Source of the DNA: Shinella zoogloeoides | GTDB lineage: Bacteria; Pseudomonadota; Alphaproteobacteria; Rhizobiales; Rhizobiaceae | Length of the DNA: 64,000 bases | Direction: 5' to 3' | NCBI RefSeq assembly: GCF_033705735.1 | Contig: NZ_CP131130.1 | Location: forward strand, 2,988,001 to 3,052,000 | Part shown: positions 37,557 through 47,465 of the stretch, piece by piece | Layout of the letters: each line of letters opens with the position of its first letter | Position numbering within the stretch: the first letter of the stretch is position 1 | Program-made: the position numbers and the translations under genes | The notes under the pieces: model-generated | What the model was told of the DNA's origin: nothing | What the model saw: only the letters and a program-made list of their open reading frames with translations | Databases searched by the model: none

Positions 37557-38351
37557 TCAGCCGATCAGCAGCGCGTCGTCGTCGAGCGTCTGACCGCGCA
37601 TCTTGCGGAACATGGCGATCAGGTCCTCGACCTCGAGATTCTTGCGGTTGTCGCCGGCGACGTCGAGCACGATCTCGCCGCCATGCAGCATGACAGTGCG
37701 GTGCCCGTAGTCGAGCGCCTGGCGCATCGAATGGGTCACCATCAGGGTCGTCAGCTTGCGCTCGGAGACGATCTTCTGGGTGAGGGTCATGATGAATTCC
37801 GCCATGCCCGGATCGAGCGCGGCGGTGTGCTCGTCGAGCAGCAGCACGTCGGAGCCGGCAAGCGTCGCCATGACGAGCGAGACCGCCTGCCGCTGGCCGC
37901 CGGACAGAAGGTCCATCCGGTCGCGCATGCGGTTCTCGAGCCCGAGATTGAGCTCGGCGATGCGCTCGCGGAAATGCGCGCGGCGCTGCGGCCCGAGCGC
38001 CGAGGAAAGGCCGCGCCGTTCGCCGCGCCGGGCGGCGAGCGCAAGGTTCTCCTCGATGGAGAGCGCGCCGCAGCTGCCGGTCAGCGGATCCTGGAAGACG
38101 CGGGCGACGCGGCCGGCGCGCGCGGCGGTGCCCTGCCGGGTGACGTCGGTGGTGCCGATCTTCACCTGGCCTTCGCTGGCGATGACGTCGCCGGCAAGAA
38201 CCCCGAGCAGCGTCGACTTGCCGGCGCCGTTCGAGCCGATGACGGTGACGAACTGGCCTTGATCGATGGTGAGGCTGACGCCGTTCAGCGCCTGCTTCTG
38301 CAGCGGCGTGCCCTTGCCGAAGACGACCTTGATATCGGAAACGGAGATCAT
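37557..38351 (-). CDS. ABC transporter ATP-binding protein
   Basis: 264-aa ATPase of the three-gene importer. Walker A GSNGAGKST, Q-loop and RVFQDPLTG, signature LSGGQRQAVSL, Walker B VLLLDEHTAALDP. Paired with a PF04392-type binding protein and a branched-chain-like permease, it belongs to the class whose Streptococcus members include TrpXYZ-type transporters; the ligand here is unknown. Start overlaps the permease stop (ATGA), so translation is coupled. Confidence 0.93.
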   Translation of the reverse strand: MISVSDIKVVFGKGTPLQKQALNGVSLTIDQGQFVTVIGSNGAGKSTLLGVLAGDVIASEGQVKIGTTDVTRQGTAARAGRVARVFQDPLTGSCGALSIEENLALAARRGERRGLSSALGPQRRAHFRERIAELNLGLENRMRDRMDLLSGGQRQAVSLVMATLAGSDVLLLDEHTAALDPGMAEFIMTLTQKIVSERKLTTLMVTHSMRQALDYGHRTVMLHGGEIVLDVAGDNRKNLEVEDLIAMFRKMRGQTLDDDALLIG

Positions 38352-39229
38352 CAGGCGGCTCCCCCGCGGCGAAGGCGCGGCAGAACGAGCGCCACGGTGA
38401 CGAGCAGGGCCGTCACGAAGTTGAGGTCCGATGCCTGCAGGCCGAGCACGTCCGAGGAGAGCGCGAGCTGGATGGCGATGCGGTAGAGGATCGAGCCGAT
38501 GACGCAGCCGATCAAGGCCATCAATATCCCGCGGGCGCCGAACAGCGTCTCGCCGATGATGACGGCGGCAAGGCCGACGACGATGGTGCCGACACCCGAC
38601 GTGACATCCGCAAAGCCGTTGGTCTGCGCGAAGAGCGCGCCGCCGAGGGCGACCAGCGCGTTGGAGAGCGCGATGCCGAGATAGATCTGCTTGTTGGTGT
38701 TGACGCCCTGCGCGCGGGCCATGCGGGCATTCGCCCCCGTCGCGCGCATCGAAAGGCCGGCATCGCTTTCGAGAAAGCGCCAGACGAGGAAGACCGTGAC
38801 GACGACGAGGATGCCGACGAAGAGCGGCCGCACGTAGAAGTCCCTGAGGCCGAGACCGAAGAAGGGGCTGATCATCGTGTCGGCATTGATGAGCGCGACA
38901 TTCGGCTTGCCCATGACGCGCAGGTTCACCGAGAAGAGCGCGATCATGGTGAGGATCGAGGCGAGCAGGTTGAGGATGCGGAAGCGCACGTTCAGCATGG
39001 CCGTCACGAGGCCGGCGACCGCGCCCGCCACCATGGCGACGGCGGCGGCGAGCCAGGGATTGAGGCCGGCGATGATCAGCACCGCCGTGACGGCCGCGCC
39101 GAGCGGAAACGATCCGTCAACGGTCAGGTCCGGAAAATCCAGCACGCGGAAGGCAAGGTAAACGCCGATCGCGACGAAGGCATAGACCAGCCCCAGTTCG
39201 ACGGCACCCCAGAAGGCAATCAGGCTCAC
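38351..39229 (-). CDS. ABC transporter permease (branched-chain amino acid type)
   Basis: 292-aa inner-membrane permease, about eight to nine helices. The cytoplasmic loop GLSMRATGANARMARAQGVN carries the EAA-like coupling motif of the LivH/BPD_transp_2 family; YLAFRVLDFPDLTVDGSFPLG is typical of permeases partnering PF04392 binding proteins. GTG start. Separated from the binding-protein gene by 121 bp containing a 14-bp hairpin. Confidence 0.9.
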   Translation of the reverse strand: MSLIAFWGAVELGLVYAFVAIGVYLAFRVLDFPDLTVDGSFPLGAAVTAVLIIAGLNPWLAAAVAMVAGAVAGLVTAMLNVRFRILNLLASILTMIALFSVNLRVMGKPNVALINADTMISPFFGLGLRDFYVRPLFVGILVVVTVFLVWRFLESDAGLSMRATGANARMARAQGVNTNKQIYLGIALSNALVALGGALFAQTNGFADVTSGVGTIVVGLAAVIIGETLFGARGILMALIGCVIGSILYRIAIQLALSSDVLGLQASDLNFVTALLVTVALVLPRLRRGGAA

Positions 39230-39286
39230 GGCTCTCGGCTTTCCTTGTTCCCCCTCCGCCTCTCGCGGATGGGTCTTTCTAACAGA

Positions 39287-39319
39287 TCAACCGCTGCCGG
39301 GCGATCCGGCAGCGGTTGA
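39287..39319 (-). terminator. intercistronic hairpin between binding protein and permease
   Basis: Perfect 14-bp stem TCAACCGCTGCCGG-GCGAT-CCGGCAGCGGTTGA, downstream of the binding-protein gene and upstream of the permease gene. No strong T-run. It probably stabilises the abundant binding-protein message and lets only part of transcription continue. Confidence 0.65.
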
Positions 39320-39350
39320 TTCCGGTTGGCAATGTCCGGGAAATCCCGGA

Positions 39351-40304
39351 TTATTCGATCACGCGGGTTGCGCGGCCGACGACGGCTTCCGGAAGGGTAA
39401 CGCCCATCTTGGCGGCGGCGCCCTTGTTGATGACGAGGTCGGTGCCGGCGGCAACCTTCACGGCGATGTCGCCGGGCTTCTCGCCCTTGAGGATGCGCAC
39501 GACCACTTCACCGGTCTGACGGCCGACATCCTTGTAGTTGAAGCCGAGCGCCGCGACGGCGCCGCGCGAGACGGAATCCGTGTCGGCGGTGAAGAGCGGG
39601 AGCTTGGCTTCCTCGGCAACCGCGACCGCGCCTTCGAGGGCGGAGATGATCGTGTTGTCCGTCGGGACGTAGATCGCGTCGGCGCGGCCGACCAGCGCAC
39701 GGGCAGCGCCCTGCACTTCGGCGGACTTGGTGGCAGCGGATTCGACGACCGTCAGGCCGGCCTTCTCGGCTTCGGCCTTCAGCACGGCGAGCAGCGAGAC
39801 GGAATTCGCCTCGCCCGAATTGTAGAGGTAGCCGATGGTCTTCACGTTGGGCAGGATTTCCTTGATCAGCGCCAGATGCTCGGCGACCGGCGACAGGTCG
39901 GAAAGGCCGGTGACGTTGCCGCCCGGCTTGTCCATGTCCTTGACGAGCTGCGCGCCGACCGGATCGGAAACGGCGGTGAAGACGATCGGGATGTCCTTCG
40001 TCGCGGAAACGACGGCCTGGGCCGAGGGCGTGGAGATCGGCACGATGACGCTCGGATTGTCGCCGACGAACTGGCGGGCGATCTGCGCGGCGGTCGCGGG
40101 GTTGCCCTGCGCCGACTCGTAGATGAACTTCAGGTTCTCGCCTTCCTTGTAGCCGGCCGCTTCCAGCGCTTCCTTCACGCCGTCGCGGGCGGCGTCGAGC
40201 GCGGGATGTTCGACGATGGCGGTGACGGCAACCGTAACGTCCTCGGCCTTGGCGGGCAGCGCAAGTGCGAGCGTTGCAGCGGCGGCAAGCAGAATATGGC
40301 GCAT
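39351..40304 (-). CDS. ABC transporter substrate-binding protein (PF04392 type)
   Basis: 317-aa periplasmic protein of the ABC_sub_bind family. Signal peptide 1-20 (MRHILLAAAATLALALPAKA), then VTAIVEHPALDAARDGVKEAL. AARQ-like AAQIARQFVGDNPSVIV and IPIVFTAVSDPVGAQLV segments are family hallmarks; YVPTDNTIISALE and FTADTDSVSRGAVAALGF follow. Ligand unknown; relatives bind aromatic amino acids or other small molecules. First gene of the importer, so expressed most. Confidence 0.92.
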   Translation of the reverse strand: MRHILLAAAATLALALPAKAEDVTVAVTAIVEHPALDAARDGVKEALEAAGYKEGENLKFIYESAQGNPATAAQIARQFVGDNPSVIVPISTPSAQAVVSATKDIPIVFTAVSDPVGAQLVKDMDKPGGNVTGLSDLSPVAEHLALIKEILPNVKTIGYLYNSGEANSVSLLAVLKAEAEKAGLTVVESAATKSAEVQGAARALVGRADAIYVPTDNTIISALEGAVAVAEEAKLPLFTADTDSVSRGAVAALGFNYKDVGRQTGEVVVRILKGEKPGDIAVKVAAGTDLVINKGAAAKMGVTLPEAVVGRATRVIE

Positions 40305-40432
40305 GAAAATCCTCCCTAGAATGATTTTAGGCCGTTTCTAGGCAAAACGGCCGTTCAAATCAATTCTTGGAATCGGTTGGGCCGATCATATTTTCTGATG
40401 GAGGGTGCGCTCGGAGCCAAGCCGGGAGGCAT

Positions 40433-40547
40433 GCCCCCTCATCCGGCCCTTTCGGGCCACCTTCTCCCCGAGGGAAGAAAGAAACCACCGCCGCCGCAAG
40501 CCCCCTTCTCCCGCCGGGGAGAAGGCGCCGGCAGGCGGATGAGGGGC
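40433..40547. repeat. RIME-like intergenic mosaic element
   Basis: About 115 bp between the binding-protein gene and rlmN. Ends are inverted repeats, CCCCTCATCC (40435-40444) and GGATGAGGGG (40537-40546). Inside are GGCCC-TTTC-GGGCC, and CCTTCTCCC-GCCG-GGGAGAAGG (40504-40525). The arm CTTCTCCCCG (40461-40470) can also pair with the right-hand CGGGGAGAAG. This matches the RIME family described for Rhizobium and relatives. Confidence 0.75.
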
Positions 40548-40551
40548 GCCC

Positions 40552-41790
40552 TCAGTCGTCCTCGCCGTGGCCGACGATCATCATCGCCTCGAAGGCCATG
40601 CGCTCGACCTTGCGCATGCGCTCGGATTCCGACTTGAGCTGGCCGCAGGCGGCGAGAATGTCGCGGCCGCGCGGGGTGCGGATCGGCGAGGCGTAGCCGG
40701 CCTGGTTGATGAAGTCGGCAAAACGCTCGATCTGCTCCCAGTCAGAACACTGGTAGTTCGTGCCCGGCCAGGGATTGAAGGGGATGAGGTTGATCTTCGC
40801 CGGAATGCCCTTGAGGAGCTGCACCAGCAGCTTGGCGTCCTCCAGCGTGTCGTTGACGTCCTTCAGCATCACATATTCGAAGGTGATGCGCCGCGCGTTC
40901 GACAGGCTCGGATAGGCGCGGCAGGCGTCGAGCAGCTCCTTCAGCGGATACTTCTTGTTGATCGGCACCAGCATGTCGCGCAGCTCGTCGCGCACCGCAT
41001 GCAGCGAGATCGCCAGCATGACGCCGATCTCCGAGCCGGTGCGGTAGATTTCCGGCACGATGCCGGAGGTCGACAGCGTGACGCGGCGCTTGGAGAGCGA
41101 CAGACCGTCGCCGTCGGTGGCGATGAGGAGCGCCGTCTTGACGCTCTCGAAATTGTAGAGCGGCTCGCCCATGCCCATCATGACGATATTGGAGACCTTG
41201 CGGCCTTCCGCCGGCACGATGGCGCCGGCCGGCGTGTCGCGGTCCGGGAAGTCGCCGAGCCGGTCGCGGGCGAGCAGCAGCTGCGAGAGGATTTCCTCGG
41301 CCGTCAGGTTGCGCACCAGCTTCTGCGTGCCGGTGTGGCAGAAGGAACAGGTGAGCGTGCAGCCGACCTGGCTGGAAATGCAGAGCGTGCCGCGCCCTTC
41401 CTCGGGAATGTAGACGGTTTCGATCTCGACCGGCCGGCCGGCGCCGCGCGCGGGAAAGCGCATCAGCCACTTGCGCGTGCCGTCATTGGAGATCTGCTCG
41501 TCGACGATCTCGGGACGGGCGATGGTGAAATGCGTCTTCAGCATTTCGCGCATGTCCTTCGAGACATTCGTCATGTCGTCGAAATCGGAGACGCCGCGCA
41601 CATAGAGCCAGTGCCAGAGCTGGCTGACGCGCATCTTCACCTGCCGCTCGGCAACGCCCTTCTCGACGAGCGCGCGACCCATATCCTCGCGCGAAAGGCC
41701 GATCAGCGTCGGCTTTTCGGCGGCCGGGATGTTGCGGACGACCGGCGCCTTGACGGGCTCGGCCGTGTTGAGAAAGTCCATGCTTGCCAT
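40552..41790 (-). CDS. rlmN: 23S rRNA (adenine-2503-C2)-methyltransferase
   Basis: Radical-SAM enzyme methylating C2 of A2503 in 23S rRNA (and A37 of some tRNAs). 412 aa. The radical-SAM cluster motif [11 protein letters not shown] (CxxxCxxC) and GMGEPLYNF are present, as is the [11 protein letters not shown] segment. The C-terminal intermediate-forming Cys is in LAACGQL. The frame extends farther up; MASMDF at 41790 with GAGGATGACCCG before it is preferred. A RIME-like repeat begins 5 bp after the stop. Confidence 0.96.
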   Translation of the reverse strand: MASMDFLNTAEPVKAPVVRNIPAAEKPTLIGLSREDMGRALVEKGVAERQVKMRVSQLWHWLYVRGVSDFDDMTNVSKDMREMLKTHFTIARPEIVDEQISNDGTRKWLMRFPARGAGRPVEIETVYIPEEGRGTLCISSQVGCTLTCSFCHTGTQKLVRNLTAEEILSQLLLARDRLGDFPDRDTPAGAIVPAEGRKVSNIVMMGMGEPLYNFESVKTALLIATDGDGLSLSKRRVTLSTSGIVPEIYRTGSEIGVMLAISLHAVRDELRDMLVPINKKYPLKELLDACRAYPSLSNARRITFEYVMLKDVNDTLEDAKLLVQLLKGIPAKINLIPFNPWPGTNYQCSDWEQIERFADFINQAGYASPIRTPRGRDILAACGQLKSESERMRKVERMAFEAMMIVGHGEDD

Positions 41791-41950
41791 CGGGTCATCC
41801 TCAAGAACAGGAAGCGCCTGCGCAGGCTTCCTGCGCCGCAAGCGGTCCATGCTCGACTGAAGTTCAGCGGGCCTTTCGGCGCCGACAGGTGCGGCGGAGG
41901 CCCAGTTGCGGGCCCTTTAGCATTGTTCTGGCGGAAAGTCACCTGTCCTG

Positions 41951-41984
41951 CAAAAGCAAAGGGCCGGCATTTCTGCCGGCCCTT
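41951..41984 (-). terminator. terminator of the IalB-type gene
   Basis: Stem AAGGGCCGGCA-TTTC-TGCCGGCCCTT (11 bp) 25 bp beyond the stop at 42009; on the minus strand TTTGCTTTTG follows. Confidence 0.85.
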
Positions 41985-42008
41985 CGTATCGGGAAGAAAG
42001 CGCCGCGA

Positions 42009-42512
42009 TCAGCGGCAGCCCTCGATCTGCTTCAGCGCCGCCGAGATGCCGGAGAGCGAATAGGAATAGGAGGTGCCGGTGCCGCGGCGCGACTTGGCCT
42101 GCACCGTCATCGACTTGCCGCCCTTCATGGCCGCCACGAGCGCCGGCTCCTCGGCGGCGTTCTCCACCCAGGCCGAATTGCCCTTCGTGAACATGACGAA
42201 GGTGCGGTTGTCGATCACGACATTGACCTTGGAGTTTTCCTGCAGCGGATAGCCCATCATCGCCTGCGGCTCGTAGCTGATGTTCTGGCCCGGGCGCTGC
42301 GAGACGAGGAAGAACACGTCGCCATGGTCGACGCCGGCGGGGTTCTTCTCCTTGGGAACGGAAAGGACGTAGCAGACCTTGCCGCCCTTTGCCTGATAGG
42401 AATAGGCGCCCCAGGCATTGAACTGCTGAATGCGCGTCGGCGTCTGGGCCGAGGCAACGCCTGCGGTCATAAGAACGAGGGCGAGTGCGGTTGCGAGCTT
42501 TCTTACGAACAT
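42009..42512 (-). CDS. invasion-associated locus B (IalB) family exported protein
   Basis: 167-aa periplasmic or secreted protein. Signal peptide about 1-22 (FVRKLATALALVLMTAGVASA), then the IalB-type beta domain with FNAWGAYSYQAKGGKVCYVLS, PGVDHGDVFFLVSQRPGQ-like strands, MMGYPLQE and a C-terminal Cys (EGC). In Bartonella IalB aids erythrocyte entry; free-living and plant-associated rhizobia carry several copies of unknown role. The frame opens upstream to 42587, but the signal peptide fixes the start; GCAGGA precedes it. Confidence 0.85.
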   Translation of the reverse strand: MFVRKLATALALVLMTAGVASAQTPTRIQQFNAWGAYSYQAKGGKVCYVLSVPKEKNPAGVDHGDVFFLVSQRPGQNISYEPQAMMGYPLQENSKVNVVIDNRTFVMFTKGNSAWVENAAEEPALVAAMKGGKSMTVQAKSRRGTGTSYSYSLSGISAALKQIEGCR

Positions 42513-42818
42513 GTTTTCCTGCCGGTTGTCTTGCCATTGATTTCCGGCCGAAAGCCCGAGCCTTCGATACCGGTGTCGGCCACGCATGATGACGATTTGA
42601 TTTATTTTGACTTAATTCAGGTTACCAAACCGTCAACATACGCTCATTTTAAGAAGGCCATCAGCGCCGCACCGGGACAAGATTGCGTCGAATCTCCGCC
42701 GCTGCCTTCCTGCGGAAAGCGGGCGTGCCCAGTCCCGATTTGGTGAGATAGAACCCGTCGAAAGGCCTAAAGGCACAAGGAATAGGGCAAGAATTTGACC
42801 CGAATCGGACAAGCCCGC
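42513..42818. other. gene-free gap
   Basis: 306 bp between the IalB-type gene and the YkvA gene. It holds an AT-rich tract (about 42590-42650: GATTTATTTTGACTTAATTC) that may carry the IalB-gene promoter and one CtrA-like half site (TTAA). The rest is GC-rich with no coding frame I trust, although one minus-strand frame (ending 42661) is open. Confidence 0.4.
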
Positions 42819-43208
42819 CTAACCCGCGGGTTGCATGTCCGGCTCGTCCGCAAGCGCCTTGTCGGCGGCGGCATAATGGTCCTCGCGAATATGGCCGCGG
42901 ATCGCCGCAAAGGCCGCCGTCAGCACGGCGATGTCGTCGGAAAAGCCGACGAGCACGAAGAAATCCGGGATGCCGTCGAGCGGCAGGACGAAATAGGCGA
43001 GCGCGGCGAGCAGGATGCCGCGGACCTTCGTCGGCGTGCGGGGATCGAGCGCGCAATAGTAGGATGCGACGAGATCGCGGGAAAATGGCACGTAGCGCAT
43101 CGCGCGCTTGAGCACCGGCCAGAACCGCTTCCGGACGCGCTCGCTCTGGCGCTCCTGTTCGGCCTCGTCTCCGGGCAGGAGGATTTCACCGATCTTCACG
43201 TCATCCAT
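42819..43208 (-). CDS. YkvA (DUF1232) family protein
   Basis: 129-aa small protein with the DUF1232 core: KVRGILLAALAYFVLPLDGIPDFFVLVGFSDD (positions about 60-92), a hydrophobic hairpin with the PLDxIPDF and GxxDD motifs that define the family. The function is unknown; homologues are often membrane-associated. A charged N-terminal part (QERQSERVRKR) precedes. It lies 88 bp from the pterin dehydratase gene, same strand. Confidence 0.9.
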   Translation of the reverse strand: MDDVKIGEILLPGDEAEQERQSERVRKRFWPVLKRAMRYVPFSRDLVASYYCALDPRTPTKVRGILLAALAYFVLPLDGIPDFFVLVGFSDDIAVLTAAFAAIRGHIREDHYAAADKALADEPDMQPAG

Positions 43209-43295
43209 GCAGGGCCTCCTTCAGGTGGCGATGCCGGCCTCGAACGGGTGGAAAATCGTCCGGCGGAATTCATATGGGAATGCGATAACGTCCCT

Positions 43296-43604
43296 TCAAC
43301 TCTTCGTGCGAAGCGCGGCCGCCGCCTCCATCGCCGAGGCGAGCTTGAAATCGAGCTCCGTCAGACCACCCGCGTCGTGGTTGGTGAGCCGCACCTCGAC
43401 GCGGTTATAGACGTTGAACCATTCGGGATGATGATTGAACTTCTCCGCCGCCAGCGCCCCCTCGGTCATGAAGCCGAAGGCCTCGCGGAAATTGCGGAAT
43501 TTGAAGCGCTTCTCGATGGCGATGCCATCGTCCGAGCGCGTCCAGCCGTCAAGCGATGCCAGCGCCTCGGAAATCGCCGCCTCGCCGAGCTTTTCCTGTT
43601 TCAT
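43296..43604 (-). CDS. 4a-hydroxytetrahydrobiopterin dehydratase
   Basis: 102-aa pterin-4a-carbinolamine dehydratase (PhhB type), regenerating tetrahydrobiopterin for aromatic hydroxylases. Motif [18 protein letters not shown] (with the two His) and [10 protein letters not shown] are diagnostic. GGAG lies 8 bases before MKQEKL; the frame opens to 43631. It has no hydroxylase neighbour in the window, so its partner may be elsewhere or the protein moonlights in molybdopterin metabolism. Confidence 0.92.
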   Translation of the reverse strand: MKQEKLGEAAISEALASLDGWTRSDDGIAIEKRFKFRNFREAFGFMTEGALAAEKFNHHPEWFNVYNRVEVRLTNHDAGGLTELDFKLASAMEAAAALRTKS

Positions 43605-43633
43605 CGCACGTTCTCCTTCGCCGATCGACATGG

Positions 43634-43655
43634 AAACGGCGCCCGAAGGCGCCGT
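43634..43655 (-). terminator. terminator of phaB
   Basis: AACGGCGCC-CGAA-GGCGCCGT, 8-bp stem with a stable tetraloop, just after the phaB stop; on the minus strand TTTCC follows. Confidence 0.65.
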
Positions 43656-43673
43656 GTTCCGGTTTGGCAGGCG

Positions 43674-44399
43674 TCAGACGAAGAACTGGCCGCCATTCGC
43701 CGAAATGGTCGAGCCGGTGATGAAGCCGGCATCGTCCGAGGCGAGGAAGACGACCACGCGGGCGATCTCCTCCGGCTCGCCGAGGCGCCCGACGGGAATG
43801 AGCGGGATGATCCGCTCGTTCAGCACCTTCTCGGGGATGGCGCGCACCATCTCCGTGCCGATATAGCCGGGGCAAATCGCGTTGACGGTGATGCCCTTGG
43901 CCGCGCCCTCCTGCGCCAGTGCCTTGGTGAAGCCGAGATCGCCGGCCTTGGCGGCGGAATAGTTCGCCTGGCCCATCTGGCCCTTCTGGCCGTTGATCGA
44001 GGAGATGTTGATGACGCGCCCGAAATTGCGGTCGCGCATGCCCGACCACACCGGATGGGTCATGTTGAAGAGGCCGGTGAGGTTGGTGTTGACGACGGCG
44101 CCCCACTGGTCGGGCGTCATCTTGTGGAACATGGCGTCGCGGGTGATGCCCGCATTGTTGACGAGCACGTCGACCGGGCCGATATCGGCCTCGACCCTTG
44201 CGATCCCCTCCGCGCAGGATTCGTAGCTCGAGACATCCCATTTGTAGACCGGGATGCCCGTTTCCGCCTTGAAGGCGTTGGCGGCATCGTCGTTGCCGGC
44301 GTAGTTCGCAGCCACCTTGTATCCCGCGGCCTTCAGCGCGACCGAAATGGCTGCGCCGATGCCCCGCGATCCTCCCGTAACCAATGCTACCCTGCTCAT
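43674..44399 (-). CDS. phaB: acetoacetyl-CoA reductase
   Basis: NADPH-dependent reductase making (R)-3-hydroxybutyryl-CoA, second step of polyhydroxybutyrate synthesis. 241 aa, standard for the family. TGGSRGIG near residue 8, NNAG near 84, NISSINGQKG with the catalytic Ser, and NYSAAKAG with Tyr-x-x-x-Lys. AAGGGGAG precedes the ATG at 44399; a GTG lies 9 bases further up. It follows phaA by 86 bp with a hairpin between. Confidence 0.95.
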   Translation of the reverse strand: MSRVALVTGGSRGIGAAISVALKAAGYKVAANYAGNDDAANAFKAETGIPVYKWDVSSYESCAEGIARVEADIGPVDVLVNNAGITRDAMFHKMTPDQWGAVVNTNLTGLFNMTHPVWSGMRDRNFGRVINISSINGQKGQMGQANYSAAKAGDLGFTKALAQEGAAKGITVNAICPGYIGTEMVRAIPEKVLNERIIPLIPVGRLGEPEEIARVVVFLASDDAGFITGSTISANGGQFFV

Positions 44400-44431
44400 G
44401 TGGCTCACTCCCCTTGGCTGTTTTATGAGTC

Positions 44432-44458
44432 GACCCGTCGCCCCGCCGGCGGCGGGTC
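44432..44458 (-). terminator. hairpin between phaA and phaB
   Basis: GACCCGTCGCC / GGCGGCGGGTC, 11-bp stem with one G-T pair and a 5-nt loop, in the 86-bp spacer. No T-run. It may tune expression or mRNA stability between the two genes. Confidence 0.5.
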
Positions 44459-44485
44459 ATGGCAAAGCAACTTGCAAGCGGATGC

Positions 44486-45784
<1,299 letters not shown>

Positions 45785-45830
45785 TCAAACGGGATATCCG
45801 ATGCCGCTAAAATTTCATGGAAGGCGGGGT

Positions 45831-45864
45831 GCAGCATGAAAATCCATGTTGCGCAGCATTGCTC
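45831..45864. promoter_or_regulatory. candidate PhaR operator
   Basis: Imperfect palindrome GCAGCATG-AAAATC-CATGTTGC (45831-45852), continued by GCAGCATTGC. It sits in the 292-bp divergent region between phaA and phaR. PhaR-type repressors bind TGC/GCA-rich targets, so this is a natural candidate for autoregulation and phaAB control; unproved. Confidence 0.35.
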
Positions 45865-45959
45865 GCCGCATCGCACAATTCGATTGTCACGGCGCTGCTT
45901 TTTGCCGATACTCGCCGGAACCAAAAAAGAAACAGGAATACGGGGATGAGGAGACCCTA

Positions 45960-46538
45960 ATGGCCAGGAACGACGGTCAGATCGTCATCAAGAAATACGC
46001 GAACCGCCGCCTCTACAACACCGGCACGAGCACCTATGTCACTCTCGACGATCTTGCGGTCATGGTGAAGAAGGGTGAGGACTTCACCGTGCAGGACGCC
46101 AAGTCCGGCGAGGACATCACCCATTCCGTGCTGACCCAGATCATCTTCGAGCAGGAATCCAAGACGGGCAACACGCTGCTGCCCATCTCCTTCCTGCGCC
46201 AGCTCATCTCCTACTACGGAGACCAGATGCAGATGGTGGTGCCGAGCTATCTCGAGCACTCCATGCAGGCCTTCACGGAACAGCAGACGCAGATGCGCGA
46301 GCAGATCAACAAGACCTTCGGCGACACGCCGCTCGGCAAGAACCTGCAGGTGCCGATGCAGATCGTCGAGGAGACGGTGCGGCGCAATACGGAGATGTTC
46401 CAGCAAGCGATGAAGATGTTCTCGCCCTTCGCCAATGCGACGCCGCCCAAGGAAACCCGCAAGGCGGAAGCCAAGGACCTCGACGAGCTCAAGGAGCAGC
46501 TTCGCGCGCTCCAGACCAAGCTCGACAATCTCGGCTGA
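45960..46538 (+). CDS. phaR: polyhydroxyalkanoate synthesis repressor PhaR
   Basis: 192-aa DNA-binding regulator that also binds the polymer. Residues 8-68 form the PHB_acc_N domain with IKKYANRRLYNT and TVQDAKSGEDIT; two PHB_acc repeats follow (about 72-112, 115-150). A coiled C-terminus (DLDELKEQLRALQTKLDNL) completes it. GAGGAGA precedes the ATG. It is divergent from phaA. In rhizobia PhaR (AniA) also redirects carbon flow and exopolysaccharide. Confidence 0.96.
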   Translation: MARNDGQIVIKKYANRRLYNTGTSTYVTLDDLAVMVKKGEDFTVQDAKSGEDITHSVLTQIIFEQESKTGNTLLPISFLRQLISYYGDQMQMVVPSYLEHSMQAFTEQQTQMREQINKTFGDTPLGKNLQVPMQIVEETVRRNTEMFQQAMKMFSPFANATPPKETRKAEAKDLDELKEQLRALQTKLDNLG

Positions 46539-46571
46539 TGAAATTTGACCGGCGCGGGGCTTCCCGCGCCG

Positions 46572-46979
46572 TCAGAGCCCGATCGAAAGGTCGCGGCTCG
46601 CCGTGCGGATCGAGACCGCAAAGCCCGCGATGACGTCGATGAAGCAGATGGTCATCAGGATGAAGAAGATCTGCGTCGCCGCGCCCTGCACCAGCAGGAA
46701 CTCGACCAGGAACACCACGAACAGCACCATCGAGAGCATGTGGTCGAGAAGGGCCCGCGAGCCCGGCCGCGTGGCCTTCAGGATCTCCACGAAGAGCAGC
46801 ACGAGCGCGATCAGGATGAGAAGGTCGCCGAAGGCCATGGTCCATGTCGTGCCGGACAGCATGTTGACCGCCATCACCTCGCTGTCGAGCACGGCAACGC
46901 CGCCATTGCCGAAGAGGCCGGTCATGGCGAGGTTGTAGAGGGCGAAGGGAATGATCAGCAGCGGTATGGCCAGAAGCAT
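46572..46979 (-). CDS. conserved membrane protein, function unknown
   Basis: 135-aa protein with four hydrophobic helices (about residues 2-22, 47-68, 82-104, 108-126) and short loops. No recognised domain. The GDLLILIALVLLFVEILKATRPG stretch is a long helix ending in a positively charged loop. The ATG directly begins the first helix. Found between phaR and rpmF, where similar small membrane proteins occur in related genomes as far as I recall. Monocistronic. Confidence 0.8.
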   Translation of the reverse strand: MLLAIPLLIIPFALYNLAMTGLFGNGGVAVLDSEVMAVNMLSGTTWTMAFGDLLILIALVLLFVEILKATRPGSRALLDHMLSMVLFVVFLVEFLLVQGAATQIFFILMTICFIDVIAGFAVSIRTASRDLSIGL

Positions 46980-47083
46980 GGGGCGACGGTCTCCTACGGC
47001 TGCGCCGGCGTGGCCAGCCCGTCCGGTCGTCTTAGCCGAAGAATCGGCTCAAGAAAATGTCGCCCGCAAAAGCGGCGCAAAAG

Positions 47084-47107
47084 AAAAGGCCCGGTTTCCC
47101 GGGCCTT
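47084..47107 (-). terminator. terminator of rpmF
   Basis: AAGGCCCGG-TTTC-CCGGGCCTT, 9-bp stem, 28 bp after rpmF; on the minus strand TTTTCTTTT follows. Strong Rho-independent signal. Confidence 0.88.
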
Positions 47108-47134
47108 GATCTCGGCTGATGCCGGAAAAGCGGA

Positions 47135-47320
47135 TTATGCGCTTTCCTTCGGCGTCAGAACCTGGCGACCGCGGTACATGCCGGTCTTCAGGTCGATGTG
47201 GTGCGGACGGCGCAGTTCGCCCGAGTTCTTGTCTTCCACGTAGGTCGAACCCTTCAGAGCGTCTGCGGAACGGCGCATACCGCGCTTGGACGGGGTCGTT
47301 TTTCTTTTCGGTACAGCCAT
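47135..47320 (-). CDS. rpmF: 50S ribosomal protein L32
   Basis: 61-aa ribosomal protein of the large subunit, in the zinc-free form: [18 protein letters not shown] at the N-terminus, then the conserved [20 protein letters not shown]. No CxxC zinc ribbon is present, which is the alphaproteobacterial pattern. Followed by a clear terminator. It stands between the membrane gene and mtgA/GST. Confidence 0.97.
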   Translation of the reverse strand: MAVPKRKTTPSKRGMRRSADALKGSTYVEDKNSGELRRPHHIDLKTGMYRGRQVLTPKESA

Positions 47321-47465
47321 TTGACTAACTCCACTTATCGGGCAAACACATCCCTACGGCACCGGATGGGCGACAGGACATGCCTTTTTCTCGGAAATTG
47401 GGCCGGCTTATACATGGCAAAACCCTGCTTGACCAGTCCCCGTGCGGATTTTTTCGACTCCGCCG

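Noticed and set aside
42661..42818. Minus-strand frame in the IalB-YkvA gap
   Set aside because: No ribosome site, no recognisable motif, and start unclear.
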